Positions 50,667 through 60,277 of a DNA stretch of 64,000 nucleotides are shown here, one piece after another. Source of the DNA: Roseibium sp. TrichSKD4 (GTDB lineage: Bacteria > Pseudomonadota > Alphaproteobacteria > Rhizobiales > Stappiaceae); assembly GCF_000148725.1 (NCBI RefSeq), contig NZ_GL476310.1, positions 1 to 64,000 of the forward strand, written 5' to 3'. The position numbers and the translations under genes are program-made. The notes beneath the pieces were generated by a model that was not told the origin of the DNA, did not search any database, and was given only the letters and a program-made list of their open reading frames with translations. Numbering within the stretch: the first letter of the stretch is position 1; every line of letters begins with the position of its first letter.

Positions 50667-51287
50667 ATGGAACGCCTGCTGGTGCTTGTGCGGCATGGTC
50701 AAAGTGAGTGGAATCTGAAGAACCTGTTCACCGGGTGGAAGGACCCAGGTCTTACAGAACAAGGGGTCTCAGAGGCGAAAAAGGCTGGTGAGCAACTCAA
50801 GGATCTGAAGCTTGCCTTCGACATTGCCTTCACTTCTGATCTGAGCCGAGCGCAAAAGACACTTTCGCTGATCTTGTCCGAAATCGGACAGGAAGATCTC
50901 GAAACGATCCGTGATCAAGCCTTGAACGAGCGCGACTATGGTGATCTCACAGGCATGAACAAGGATGAAGCGCGCGAGCAATTTGGTGAGGAACAGGTGC
51001 ATATCTGGCGCCGATCATTTGATGTGCCTCCTCCCGGCGGCGAGAGCCTGAAAATGACAGCTGAACGCGTGTTGCCTTACTACAAGCAGGAAATCCTTCC
51101 GAAGGTTTTGGCAGGTTCTCGCACCATCGTTGCAGCTCACGGCAATTCCTTGCGCTCGCTCATCATGGAACTGGAAGGACTGTCTCCTGAAGAAATCCTG
51201 AAGCGCGAGCTGGGAACGGGTACGCCGATCATCTACCGGTTGGATGAAGATGGAAAGGTGTTGAGCGTTCAGGATCTTGCGGCCTGA
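50667..51287 (+). CDS. gpmA: 2,3-bisphosphoglycerate-dependent phosphoglycerate mutase
   Basis: Glycolytic enzyme interconverting 3- and 2-phosphoglycerate. The phosphohistidine motif is [10 protein letters not shown] (RHG), with [39 protein letters not shown] and [12 protein letters not shown]. 206 residues is the shorter form usual in alphaproteobacteria. It lies just after dapB and shares a bidirectional terminator with the convergent kinase gene. Confidence 0.95.
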   Translation: MERLLVLVRHGQSEWNLKNLFTGWKDPGLTEQGVSEAKKAGEQLKDLKLAFDIAFTSDLSRAQKTLSLILSEIGQEDLETIRDQALNERDYGDLTGMNKDEAREQFGEEQVHIWRRSFDVPPPGGESLKMTAERVLPYYKQEILPKVLAGSRTIVAAHGNSLRSLIMELEGLSPEEILKRELGTGTPIIYRLDEDGKVLSVQDLAA

Positions 51288-51308
51288 TCAGTATCTTTGA
51301 ACCTACAA

Positions 51309-51334
51309 AAAAGGCGGCATTTGAGCCGCCTTTT
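51309..51334. terminator. Bidirectional terminator
   Basis: Perfect 10-bp stem AAAAGGCGGC/GCCGCCTTTT with a 6-nt loop and A/T runs on both sides, between convergent gpmA and the adenosine kinase gene. It can serve either strand. Confidence 0.9.
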
Positions 51335-51356
51335 CTCGTTATGGGTGGTTGTAAAC

Positions 51357-52358
51357 TCAGACGATAAATCCGCCTTGGTTCGCAACGTCCTTAAGTGCTT
51401 TTTCTGGTCGGGCTCCAACGTGGCCGATGACATTTGCTGCACAAAGGCATCCCAGTTCGCAGGCTGTCTGATGGTCATAGGACCGGGCCAGACCGAAAAG
51501 GAAGCCGGCTGCAAACAGATCGCCAGCACCGGTCAGATCAACAACAGTGTCGAGCTTCTGAGCGCTAACCTTGACCTGGCCTTCTGGTGTGATTGCCATG
51601 GCGCCTTCGCTACCAAGCGTCAGTGCGGTTACCGCGCCGCTCTCACGAGCGGCCGAAATGGCAGTATCAAGGTCAGCTGTTTCATAGAGCGACTTGAGTT
51701 CATGCTCATTTGCGAAAACGAGGTCGACCACACCATTTTTGATGAGGTCATGGAACTCTGAACGATAACGATCAACGCAGAAGGAATCCGACAAGGTAAT
51801 AGCAACCTTGCGGTCGTTATTGTGGGCAATATCGGCAGCTGCCAAGAATGCCTTTTTCGCCTCTTCCGGATCCCACAGGTAGCCTTCCATATAGGTGACT
51901 GCGGATGCAGCGACGACATCAGCATCCACATCTGAGGGGCCGAATTTCGTGCAGGCACCAAGATAGGTGTTCATCGTGCGCTCGCCATCCGGTGTGATCA
52001 GGATCATGGAGCGGGCTGTCGGAACATCATCGACGAGCGGCGGTGTCTCGAAGTGGACCCCGGTCGCAGTCATGTCGTGGGTGTAGGCTTCACCAAGATC
52101 ATCCTTGGCCACCTTGCCAAAATAGGCAGGTTTGCCACCAAGGGACGCAATACCAGCAGCTGTGTTGCCGGCACTGCCGCCGGAAATACGGACCGTTTGT
52201 CCCATCTTGTCGTAAAGTCGCAGAGCTTCATCTGTGTCGATGAGCCGCATGGCCCCTTTCACGAGATCTTCCCGCACGAGGAAGTCCTCTTCCACATGGG
52301 CGAAAACGTCACAGATCGCGTTTCCAATACACAGTGCATCAAACTTTATTTCGGACAT
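51357..52358 (-). CDS. PfkB-family adenosine kinase
   Basis: A ribokinase-fold sugar kinase of 333 residues, most like the adenosine kinases of Hyphomicrobiales, which convert adenosine to AMP. Seen are VRISGGSAGNTAAGIASLGGKPAYFGKV (PfkB signature 1 region), PDGERTMNTYLGAC, VDLVFANEHELKSLY and the second signature VDLTGAGDLFAAGFLFGLA with the catalytic Asp. It follows pheA on the same strand by 18 bp, likely one transcript. Other nucleoside or sugar substrates cannot be excluded by sequence. Confidence 0.87.
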   Translation of the reverse strand: MSEIKFDALCIGNAICDVFAHVEEDFLVREDLVKGAMRLIDTDEALRLYDKMGQTVRISGGSAGNTAAGIASLGGKPAYFGKVAKDDLGEAYTHDMTATGVHFETPPLVDDVPTARSMILITPDGERTMNTYLGACTKFGPSDVDADVVAASAVTYMEGYLWDPEEAKKAFLAAADIAHNNDRKVAITLSDSFCVDRYRSEFHDLIKNGVVDLVFANEHELKSLYETADLDTAISAARESGAVTALTLGSEGAMAITPEGQVKVSAQKLDTVVDLTGAGDLFAAGFLFGLARSYDHQTACELGCLCAANVIGHVGARPEKALKDVANQGGFIV

Positions 52359-52376
52359 AAAGACCTCTGTTTATTT

Positions 52377-53267
52377 TCAGATTTGTGGAGTGGGCCGGAG
52401 TGCGCGATTGGCATCTGGCTCACGAATTTTGTCGCGGAACGGGTTTGCGCGATAAACGCCAAGGATTTTCAGTTCAGCGCAGAAAAAGGCGAGTTCTTCA
52501 AGCGCAAGCGCCACGGAAGGATCCTCTGGGTGGCCTTCAATGTCAGCGTAGAACATGGAGGCAAAAAACTGTCCTTCAAGCTGATAGGATTCCAGTTTGG
52601 TCATGTTCACGCCGTTTGTTGCAAACCCGCCAAGCGCTTTGTAGAGCGCCGCTGGAACGTTCCGGACCCGGAAAATGAACGTCGTGATAGTGGCTTGCCC
52701 GCTGTGAGCTGCTTCGCGTTTTTCTGGCGACAAGATCAAAAAGCGCGTTGTGTTATGGGCCGCATCTTCCACGTCACGCCGCAGAATATCCAGGCCATAA
52801 GCATCTGCGGCCATTTCAGGTGCCAGAGCAGCTGCGGTTGGATCGCCTTGCTCTGCAATCTGGCGCGCCGACCCGGCCGTGTCGGCTCCTACGATTGGTA
52901 GCAGGCCAAGTTCCCGAATGATTTTGCGGCATTGTCCGAGCGCCATGACGTGACTTTGAACGGTTTTCAGGCCGTCAATCGTCGCGCCTTTGGGAGCAAC
53001 CAGTTGGAAACGGATCGGGAGGAAATACTCACCAATAATGTTCAAGCTGGACTTGGGCAAAAGGTGATGAATATCGGCAACCCGTCCCGCAACAGAGTTT
53101 TCAACCGGGATCATGCCCAGGTCTGCTGAGCCGTTTTCAAGCGCGGCAAAACAATCCTCGAACGTATGGCAGGGGATGGCTTCATAGTCCGGAAAAGCAT
53201 CGCGGCAGGCCATATGGGAATTGGCGCCAAGTTCGCCCTGAAATACGATTTTCCTGCGGTCGGTCAT
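52377..53267 (-). CDS. pheA: Prephenate dehydratase
   Basis: Converts prephenate to phenylpyruvate in phenylalanine synthesis. This is the monofunctional form with no chorismate mutase domain. The catalytic domain has VFQGELGANSHMAC, IPVENSVAGRVADIHHLL and the TTRFLIL motif with the catalytic Thr. The C-terminal ACT domain (about 195-275: ALYKALGGFATNGVNMTKLESYQ) is the allosteric phenylalanine site; the usual ESRP reads ESYQ. 296 residues. It follows kdsB by 24 bp. Confidence 0.95.
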   Translation of the reverse strand: MTDRRKIVFQGELGANSHMACRDAFPDYEAIPCHTFEDCFAALENGSADLGMIPVENSVAGRVADIHHLLPKSSLNIIGEYFLPIRFQLVAPKGATIDGLKTVQSHVMALGQCRKIIRELGLLPIVGADTAGSARQIAEQGDPTAAALAPEMAADAYGLDILRRDVEDAAHNTTRFLILSPEKREAAHSGQATITTFIFRVRNVPAALYKALGGFATNGVNMTKLESYQLEGQFFASMFYADIEGHPEDPSVALALEELAFFCAELKILGVYRANPFRDKIREPDANRALRPTPQI

Positions 53268-53291
53268 TGCAGTCCTTTAGTCCGTTGTCGG

Positions 53292-54020
53292 TTATCCGAT
53301 TGCCGCGCGTGCGCGTTCGAGGTCTTCCGGCGTGTTTACATCCATTGGTGCGCTGGCGATGACGCTAACATCAATACGCATACCTGCTTCCAATGCGCGC
53401 AGTTGCTCAAGCTTTTCGCGTTGTTCCAGCGGAGAAGGCGTCAAACTGACGAATTTTTCAAGGGCAGATCGGCGGTAGGCGTACACCCCAATATGCTGGA
53501 AAAGGGGGCCGTCGCCGGTCGGTGCTGTTGCGCGAGTGAAATAGAGCGCTCTATGTGTGCCGTCACCGTTTGGTGTGGTCACGGCCTTGACGAAGCTCGG
53601 GTCAGTGCGGAAGCGCTCGTCCCGAATTTCAGTCATGATGGTTCCAATATCCACGCTTGGGTCATTCAGTGGCTTTAAGGCGGCTCGGACGGCAGCCTGT
53701 TCGATGAGAGGCACGTCACCTTGCAAGTTGAGAATGGTGCCATGTTTGCCTTCCGGATCCACCAGATTGGCGGCTTCTTGAATACGGTCTGAGCCTGATT
53801 CATGATCGCTGCGCGTGAGCACCGCTTCGCCGCCGTAGTCTTTTATCGCTTCTGCAATGTCCTGATGGTCACATGCAACCACTGGGCGACCGACATCTGC
53901 ATTGAGAGCTTGTTCATAAACCCGCACAATCATCGGTTTTCCACCGATATCGGCCAAGGGCTTTCGTGGCAACCGGGTTGCCTCAAGGCGTGAGGGAATT
54001 ATAACCAGAATGGAATTCAC
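53292..54020 (-). CDS. kdsB: 3-deoxy-manno-octulosonate cytidylyltransferase
   Basis: Activates Kdo as CMP-Kdo for lipopolysaccharide core synthesis. Key motifs: IPSRLEATRLPRKPLADIGGKPMI, VACDHQDIAEAIKDYGGEAVLTRSDHESGSDRI and NLQGDVPLI, then FQHIGVYAYRRSALEKF and the C-terminal DVNTPEDLERAR. 242 residues. The start codon is GTG at 54020. First gene of the kdsB-pheA-kinase set, divergent from cycM. Confidence 0.95.
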   Translation of the reverse strand: MNSILVIIPSRLEATRLPRKPLADIGGKPMIVRVYEQALNADVGRPVVACDHQDIAEAIKDYGGEAVLTRSDHESGSDRIQEAANLVDPEGKHGTILNLQGDVPLIEQAAVRAALKPLNDPSVDIGTIMTEIRDERFRTDPSFVKAVTTPNGDGTHRALYFTRATAPTGDGPLFQHIGVYAYRRSALEKFVSLTPSPLEQREKLEQLRALEAGMRIDVSVIASAPMDVNTPEDLERARAAIG

Positions 54021-54228
54021 GGCTTTACTTGCCCCTTTTTAGGCTCTAAACGCCCTGAAAAGCTCAAGGCGCGTCCGAATGTCGTATCGAACTGTCTTTT
54101 AAACCTATGGACAGCAAGGTCAAAAAATTTGTAGGTTCCGCGCAACTTGAATACGCATTGTGGGTTCGCAGCCTTGGTTGCGGGCCTTGGCGCATATATG
54201 CTGGAGCCGGAGAGAGGAGCCGGAAAGT

Positions 54229-54780
54229 ATGGATTCGTTCACATTGAACAAGATCGCTGGTGCGGTTTTGCTGGTGCTCGTCGGGACTATGGGTATCGGT
54301 ATCCTGTCCGATATCATCTTCACGCCAACCATCCCGGACAAGCCGGGTTACGAAATCGTTGTTGCATCCGCAGAAGATGAAACATCTACAGTGTCTGCCG
54401 AACCGGATGGTGTTCCGATTGGCGAACGACTTCTGGCAGCTTCTGCCAGCGATGGGGAAAAGGTTGCGAAGAAATGTGCAGCTTGTCACTCATTTGATGC
54501 TGGTGGTGCAAACAAGGTCGGCCCGGCTCTCTATGAAATCGTAGGGCGTAAACCAGGTGGCCTTGACGGCTTTGGATACTCCTCTGCCATGGTCGCTTAT
54601 GGTGAAGAAAAGCCTGAATGGACTTTCGAGAACCTCGATCACTTCCTTGAGGCTCCAAAGAAGTACATCAGTGGCACGTCCATGGGATTTGCCGGTCTTC
54701 GCAAGCCTCAGGATCGTGCCGATGTTATCGCTTATATGCGCGAGCAGGCCGCTTCACCAGTACCTTTACCGGGTGAGTAA
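54229..54780 (+). CDS. cycM: Membrane-anchored c-type cytochrome
   Basis: A 183-residue cytochrome c with a single N-terminal membrane anchor (about 9-30), as in Bradyrhizobium CycM, which carries electrons between the bc1 complex and oxidases. The heme motif is CAACH (83-87) and the likely axial Met is 152 in GTSMGFAG. A Pro-rich tail ends the protein. I chose the ATG at 54229 because a longer frame from 54160 precedes the anchor with non-homologous residues. It is divergent from kdsB, the usual neighbour. Confidence 0.88.
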   Translation: MDSFTLNKIAGAVLLVLVGTMGIGILSDIIFTPTIPDKPGYEIVVASAEDETSTVSAEPDGVPIGERLLAASASDGEKVAKKCAACHSFDAGGANKVGPALYEIVGRKPGGLDGFGYSSAMVAYGEEKPEWTFENLDHFLEAPKKYISGTSMGFAGLRKPQDRADVIAYMREQAASPVPLPGE

Positions 54781-54816
54781 GCAATAGCCCTTAGGCAGAA
54801 ATGACCTAAAAGAATC

Positions 54817-54851
54817 AAGGCGCTGGGAAATTTCCCCCTGCGCCTTTTTTT
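54817..54851 (+). terminator. Rho-independent terminator of cycM
   Basis: A 7-bp stem AAGGCGC/GCGCCTT extended by an inner GGG/CCC pairing, then a seven-T run. It begins 36 bases after cycM. Confidence 0.88.
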
Positions 54852-54932
54852 ATGGTTCTAAATTATTGCTAGTAAGGACAATTTTAATAAACTCGACACA
54901 GGGTGCGGAGGTACACAAGCCGAGGTCTAGTA

Positions 54933-56384
54933 ATGTTGTCCGCCTTGTCCAGCCTGCTCAGCCGCCAACGCTCGATATCAACGGGCAATAGTCATTTTCA
55001 TGCGGCGGTCGCCGCCCTTGGCTTGTTTTTCGCAGGGCTTGTCGCTGTGGCGCATGTCGGTGATCTTGTTCGATCGGGCACGTCTTCCCGCCATAAACAG
55101 GAAGCCATTGCCAATCTGACTGAGGCGCATGCTCGCATAGAAGGTCTTATCGGAGAGGCCGTTGCAACGGGTCGTGGCATTCGTTCTCACGTGTCCGCTT
55201 ATCCGGACATTTACATGGGGCAAGAGCACTTCAGCAAGGTGGCAGAGGATCTGGTGCATGGCAACAAGTTCATCAAGCTTGTCGGGTTGGCTCCAAACAA
55301 TGTGGTGTCCGCCGTTTACCCGGTCGAGACAAATTACAAATCTGTCGGAATGAACTACCGCCTTTTTGCTGACCAGTGGCCGTCAGTCCGCGAAGTGATG
55401 ATCCGGCGTTCCGAAGTTGTGTCCGGCCCACACAAATCTCGCGATGGCGAGTTGGTGATGATGGCGCGCGTACCGGTATTTCAGCCAACAAAGCCAGGCC
55501 AACCGCTTGTCGAACAACGGTATTGGGGCGTGATCACGGTCGTTGTTGATGAAACCAGCTTGATAGCAGCTGCGAGAAAAACCGACATAGCCGACGATTA
55601 TCGCATCGCCATTGTGGCACAAAACGGAAAGACTTCAGGTCCAAGTTACATTCTCGGAGACCCTGAGCTTCCTTTCTCCGATGCGGTTTCCCTGCCCATG
55701 ACAACTTTTGACAGTTTGCATTGGAGCCTTGTTGCCTACCCGGTCGAAGGGTGGCGCAGTCACGGCCAAGAGATTTGGATTACGCGCATTGTCGGGTTTA
55801 TTGCCTCCGCAGTGTTCGCGCTGATGTCGTATTTCTTGATTTTTGAAGTTCTGAAAACGCGTTCCATGGCGCTTCATGATCCCATGACCGGGTTGGCCAA
55901 CCGCCGTCTCCTAGAAGACAGGATGTCCCAGCTGGTGACCATGTACGATCGCTACGGGACGGGATTTGATATCTTTTATCTCGACTTGAATGATTTCAAA
56001 CCGATCAATGACACATACGGTCATGCGGTTGGTGATCAGCTCCTGATTGAGGTCGGCGAGCGGCTGCAAGATCAAACCCGTGAAATGGACACCGTGGCGC
56101 GCGTGGGGGGCGACGAGTTTATCGTTCTCGCCCCCGGGGGGATTACCATTGAGCATCGGTTCGCCTTCGTTGAGCGGCTCGCTACGCGGATCAACAAACC
56201 GTTCAAAAGCGCAAGCGTCGAGTTTGCGGTAAAAGTGAGTATCGGAAGCGCCAGTTTCCCCAGTGATGCGGCAACAGTAGAAGACCTTCTGCGTGTTGCA
56301 GATGCTCGCATGTACACGCAAAAGGCCAAGGCCCACCGCTCAACATCCTCTGCTATCAGCCGCGCCTTGCTACAAGTAGGTTAA
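54933..56384 (+). CDS. CHASE-like sensor diguanylate cyclase
   Basis: A membrane diguanylate cyclase of 483 residues. One N-terminal helix (about 22-42), an extracytoplasmic CHASE-type sensor (about 50-285, with GMNYRLFADQWPSVREVMIRRS), then a second helix (about 290-315) lead into a GGDEF domain. The GGDEF motif at 392-396 is intact and is preceded by an RxxD inhibitory site (REMD, 383-386) at the canonical 5-residue spacing, so product feedback is expected. I used the ATG at 54933 with GAGG 7 bases upstream; a GTG at 54903 would add 10 residues. The ligand is unknown. Confidence 0.9.
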   Translation: MLSALSSLLSRQRSISTGNSHFHAAVAALGLFFAGLVAVAHVGDLVRSGTSSRHKQEAIANLTEAHARIEGLIGEAVATGRGIRSHVSAYPDIYMGQEHFSKVAEDLVHGNKFIKLVGLAPNNVVSAVYPVETNYKSVGMNYRLFADQWPSVREVMIRRSEVVSGPHKSRDGELVMMARVPVFQPTKPGQPLVEQRYWGVITVVVDETSLIAAARKTDIADDYRIAIVAQNGKTSGPSYILGDPELPFSDAVSLPMTTFDSLHWSLVAYPVEGWRSHGQEIWITRIVGFIASAVFALMSYFLIFEVLKTRSMALHDPMTGLANRRLLEDRMSQLVTMYDRYGTGFDIFYLDLNDFKPINDTYGHAVGDQLLIEVGERLQDQTREMDTVARVGGDEFIVLAPGGITIEHRFAFVERLATRINKPFKSASVEFAVKVSIGSASFPSDAATVEDLLRVADARMYTQKAKAHRSTSSAISRALLQVG

Positions 56385-56508
56385 AAATCTGTCATTTTCG
56401 CTCTGAAAGGGTGACGTTTCGTTTCGAGTACCTTACAGTTTCCGATAGATTGCTTCGGTAAATGATTTGCTGTGGCAGTCGGGTTCGGTCCTGTTTGGAG
56501 GTGTCTTG

Positions 56509-58377
56509 ATGACGGAATGGAGCCGGGTTCGCGCAACGTGCGGAACGTTCCTTTTGGCCACAGCTGCTTTGTTGGTAACACATGGGCAAGGTTTGGCGGA
56601 TCATTCCGGGTGGCATCATGCGACAGCGCTGAACGGGACGCCGAAATACGACGCGACAACATCCCATTTTGACTATGTAAATCCTCAAGCGCCGAAAGGC
56701 GGCAAGGTGCGCTTGTCCAGCACGGGCGGTTTTGACAGTTTCAACGCAATCCTGCCAAAGGGCAACCTCGCTCCTGGAATTGGCTTGATTTATGAAACGC
56801 TTATGGAGCAGGCGCTGGATGAGGCTGATGTCAGCGCACAATACGGGGTCATTGCCAAAGAGACCCGTTACCCTGAAGACTACTCCTGGGTTGAGTTTCG
56901 CCTGAACGAAAACGCACGCTGGCATGATGGTAATCCGATCACGGTCGAAGATGTAATCTGGTCTTTCGAGACGGTCATCGAACTCGATCCGCGTTACAAG
57001 TTTTACTACCAGAATGTCACAGCTGCAGAAGATCGCGGTGACGGCGTGGTTCGCTTCACCTTTGATGCGCCGGGCAATCGCGAATTGCCACATATCATGG
57101 GGCAGGTGATGGTGCTGCCCAAACATTGGTGGACCGGAGCGGATGCGAATGGAAACGCACGGGATATCGCCAAAAGTACTCTGGAAAAACCGCTGGGCTC
57201 CGGGCCGTATCGGATCAAGGATTTCTCGGCCAATCGCCAAGTAACATATGAGCGGGTTGATGATTATTGGGGAGTAGATCTCCCTATCCGGGTTGGCACA
57301 AACAATTTCGATGAAATCGTCTATGATTCCTATCGGGACAGCGCGGTTCAGCTGGAGGCTTTCAAGGGAGACCAGTTCGACTGGCGGCGTGAAAACATCG
57401 CCAAGAATTGGGCGACAGCCTATGACATTGACGCCGTAAAGGATGGCCGAATTGTTCTTGAGACCTTCCCGGATAAGTCTCGCGGCATCATGCAGGCTTT
57501 TGTGCCGAACCTGCGCTTGGAAAAATTTCAGGACGAGCGCGTTCGGCAAGCTCTGAATTTGGCGTTTGATTTTGAAACGCTCAATCGGACATCGTTCTTC
57601 GATCAATACAAGCGCGGCAACTCTTTCTATGCGGGGACTGAACTGGCAGCCAGTGGGCTCCCGGAAGGCAAGGAACTGGAAATTCTGGAAAGCGTTCGCG
57701 AACTGGTGCCTGCAGAGGTTTTCAGCGAACCTTATCAGAACCCCGTTGGCGGTGATCCGCAAAAAATGCGCGCCAATCTGCGTGAAGCCTTGAAGCTCTT
57801 CAAGGAAGCGGGGTTTCGCCTAGAGAATCGAAAACTGGTCGATGCCAATGACACGCCTTTTACGATTGAGTTCATCGCGCAAAGCCCGACCGCTGAACGA
57901 TACGTGCTTCCTTATGCCAACAATCTACGCTTGATTGGCATTGACCTTGAGCTGCGCATTCTGGACACCCCTCAATACATCAATCGGATACGCAGCCGAG
58001 ATTTTGATATGGCCACCTTGGTCTGGGCTCAGTCCTTATCACCGGGCAATGAGCAGCGAAACTACTGGGGCTCAGAGGCCGCAGACCAGCAACAGTCCCA
58101 GAACTATGCAGGCATCAAGGACGCCGGTGTTGATGCGTTGATTGAGAAGGTGATCTTTGCAAAGAACCGGGAAGAGCTTGTTGCTGCGACCCGGGCTCTG
58201 GATCGGGTGCTGCTGGCCCATAATTTTGTGATCCCGCAATGGTTTTTGGATTACGAGCGCACTGCCCGCTGGAACCGCTTTGCCCACCCGCAAAACATGC
58301 CCGAGTTTTCTATCGGGTTCCCAACAATCTGGTGGTACGACGCTGAACTTGCCGCTCAAACAGATGCAAAGAAGTGA
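56509..58377 (+). CDS. yejA: Peptide ABC transporter substrate-binding protein (YejA-like), Sec-exported
   Basis: Family 5 solute-binding protein that delivers peptides to a Yej-type importer. A Sec signal peptide (about 1-35, ending GQGLA) precedes HFDYVNPQAPKGGKVRLSS, ENARWHDGNPITVEDVIWSFE and LGSGPYRIKDF. 622 residues from the ATG at 56509, supported by GGAGG 7 bases upstream; an ATG at 56467 would add 14 residues. It is the first of two adjacent binding-protein genes, 8 bp from the second. E. coli YejABEF also imports microcin C; whether this one does is unknown. Confidence 0.9.
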   Translation: MTEWSRVRATCGTFLLATAALLVTHGQGLADHSGWHHATALNGTPKYDATTSHFDYVNPQAPKGGKVRLSSTGGFDSFNAILPKGNLAPGIGLIYETLMEQALDEADVSAQYGVIAKETRYPEDYSWVEFRLNENARWHDGNPITVEDVIWSFETVIELDPRYKFYYQNVTAAEDRGDGVVRFTFDAPGNRELPHIMGQVMVLPKHWWTGADANGNARDIAKSTLEKPLGSGPYRIKDFSANRQVTYERVDDYWGVDLPIRVGTNNFDEIVYDSYRDSAVQLEAFKGDQFDWRRENIAKNWATAYDIDAVKDGRIVLETFPDKSRGIMQAFVPNLRLEKFQDERVRQALNLAFDFETLNRTSFFDQYKRGNSFYAGTELAASGLPEGKELEILESVRELVPAEVFSEPYQNPVGGDPQKMRANLREALKLFKEAGFRLENRKLVDANDTPFTIEFIAQSPTAERYVLPYANNLRLIGIDLELRILDTPQYINRIRSRDFDMATLVWAQSLSPGNEQRNYWGSEAADQQQSQNYAGIKDAGVDALIEKVIFAKNREELVAATRALDRVLLAHNFVIPQWFLDYERTARWNRFAHPQNMPEFSIGFPTIWWYDAELAAQTDAKK

Positions 58378-58385
58378 GGTGAAGA

Positions 58386-60245
58386 ATGACAACGACGCGC
58401 CGCACTTTTCTAAAATTGGCCGGGGCCGCTGCAACACTTCCTTTGCTGCCGACATCTGGACAGGCCGCGGGCAGTGGCCCGTTGCACGGCCTGTCTGTTT
58501 TTGGCGAATTGAAATACGGACCGGATTTCAGTCACTTCGGCTATGTTGATCCGGATGCACCGAAAGGCGGAAAGTTCTCCTTTCGCGTGCCTTACTGGTA
58601 CTACAATCAAAATGTTCAGACCTACAATTCCTTCAACAGCTTCATATTGAAGGGTGACGCTCCACCGCGAATGGAGCTGTGTTTTGACAGTCTCATGGTG
58701 CGGGCTTGGGATGAGCCGGACGCAATCTACGGCTTGGTTGCCGAAACTGTCGAAATTTCTGCAGACGGCAACACCTATATTTTCAACCTACGACCAGAAG
58801 CCCGATTCCACGACGGATCAAAACTAACCGCAGCTGATGTAGCCTTTTCCCTGAACTTGCTGAAAGCCGACGGTCATCCTTTGATCAGTCAGACCATTCA
58901 GGAAATGAAGGAAGCCGAGGCGCTGGAAGAGTATCGTGTTGCGGTTCATTTCACCGGCCAGCACACAAAACAATTGCCTTTGGAAGTCGCTCAGCTGCCC
59001 ATCTTCTCAAAGCGCTACTACACCACCTACGACTTCAAACAGACTACACTGACGCCGCCTTTGTCCTCCGGCCCGTTCAAGGTTGGTAAGCACGCTGTCG
59101 GGCGGTTCATCCAGTACAATCGGTTCAAGGACTATTGGGGCAAGAACCTGCCGGTCACGGCTGGGCACTACAATTTCGATATCATCCGGGTCGATCTTTT
59201 CCGCGACAATCAGGTGGCCTTTGAAGCGTTCAAGAAGGGGAACGTTACCTATCAGGAGGAGTTTAGCTCCAAGATCTGGTCGACGGAGTATAATTTCCCG
59301 GCCATCGAAGATGGCCGCGTTGTCCGCACCACCTTTCCCGATGGTCGCCCGTCAGGCGCGCAAGGCTGGTTCTTCAACACACGGCGCAAGAAATTCGCCG
59401 ATCCACGTGTGCGTGAGGCAATTGGTTACGCCTTCGATTTTGAATGGTCCAATGAAGCCTTGTTTTATGGCCTTTACAAACGCACACAATCCTTCTTTGA
59501 AAATTCGGATATGAAGGCAACTGGCTTGCCTGACAAGGACGAGTTGGCCCTTCTTGAACCCTTCCGTAATCAAGTTGCAGAAGAGGTTTTCGGCGTGCCT
59601 TATAGCCCGCCCGTTTCCAACGGATCCGGGTTTGATCGCTCTATGCTGGCCGCGGCCAACAAGCTTTTGCGCGAGGCAGGGTATACCCGCAAGGACGGCA
59701 AGCTGGTGGACCCGGACGGTGAGCCGCTGTCGATCGAGTTCCTCAACAATTCCCCGGCCTTTGAGCGAATCACTCTGCCATTTGTGAAAAATCTCGAACG
59801 CCTCGGCGTTGAGGCAACCTTCCGGGTGGTTGATCCAGCGCAGTATCAATCCAGGTTGAACGATTTTGATTTTGATGTGTGCACCCGCAGGTATTCCCTC
59901 ACATCTACCCTGACAGATTCCGTTCGATCCTATTGGACATCTGCCTCAGCGGATGTGCCGGGAAGTCAAAATCTGGCGGGAATTGCAGACCCGGTTGTGG
60001 ATGTGCTGATTGAAAAAGCGCTGACCGCGGACAATAGGCCGGACATGGTCACGGCAGCTCGCGCCCTTGACCGGGTACTGCGCGCTGGGCGCTATTGGGT
60101 GCCTCAGTGGTACAGCGGGACGCACCGGATCGCCAAGTGGGACATGTTCGGGGCACCAAAGGAAAAACCGGATTACTTCTTCCCGGTCGAATCCACGTGG
60201 TGGTTTGATCAGGAAAAAGCAGAAAAGATCGGCAAGGCCGGATAA
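58386..60245 (+). CDS. Second YejA-like peptide-binding protein, Tat-exported
   Basis: A second family 5 binding protein (619 residues) next to the first. The N-terminus TTTRRTFLKLAGAAATLPLLP is a clear twin-arginine signal, unlike the Sec signal of its neighbour. The core DPDAPKGGKFSFRVPYWYYNQNV and EARFHDGSKLTAADVAFSLNLLKADGHPL and the C-terminal region WVPQWYSGTHRIAKWDMFG mark it as YejA-like. Divergence in sequence and export route suggests different ligands. It lies 8 bp from yejA and 32 bp before yejB, so all are likely one transcript. Confidence 0.9.
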   Translation: MTTTRRTFLKLAGAAATLPLLPTSGQAAGSGPLHGLSVFGELKYGPDFSHFGYVDPDAPKGGKFSFRVPYWYYNQNVQTYNSFNSFILKGDAPPRMELCFDSLMVRAWDEPDAIYGLVAETVEISADGNTYIFNLRPEARFHDGSKLTAADVAFSLNLLKADGHPLISQTIQEMKEAEALEEYRVAVHFTGQHTKQLPLEVAQLPIFSKRYYTTYDFKQTTLTPPLSSGPFKVGKHAVGRFIQYNRFKDYWGKNLPVTAGHYNFDIIRVDLFRDNQVAFEAFKKGNVTYQEEFSSKIWSTEYNFPAIEDGRVVRTTFPDGRPSGAQGWFFNTRRKKFADPRVREAIGYAFDFEWSNEALFYGLYKRTQSFFENSDMKATGLPDKDELALLEPFRNQVAEEVFGVPYSPPVSNGSGFDRSMLAAANKLLREAGYTRKDGKLVDPDGEPLSIEFLNNSPAFERITLPFVKNLERLGVEATFRVVDPAQYQSRLNDFDFDVCTRRYSLTSTLTDSVRSYWTSASADVPGSQNLAGIADPVVDVLIEKALTADNRPDMVTAARALDRVLRAGRYWVPQWYSGTHRIAKWDMFGAPKEKPDYFFPVESTWWFDQEKAEKIGKAG

Positions 60246-60277
60246 CGGACCGACAACAGGACGGAAACGACACCTAG

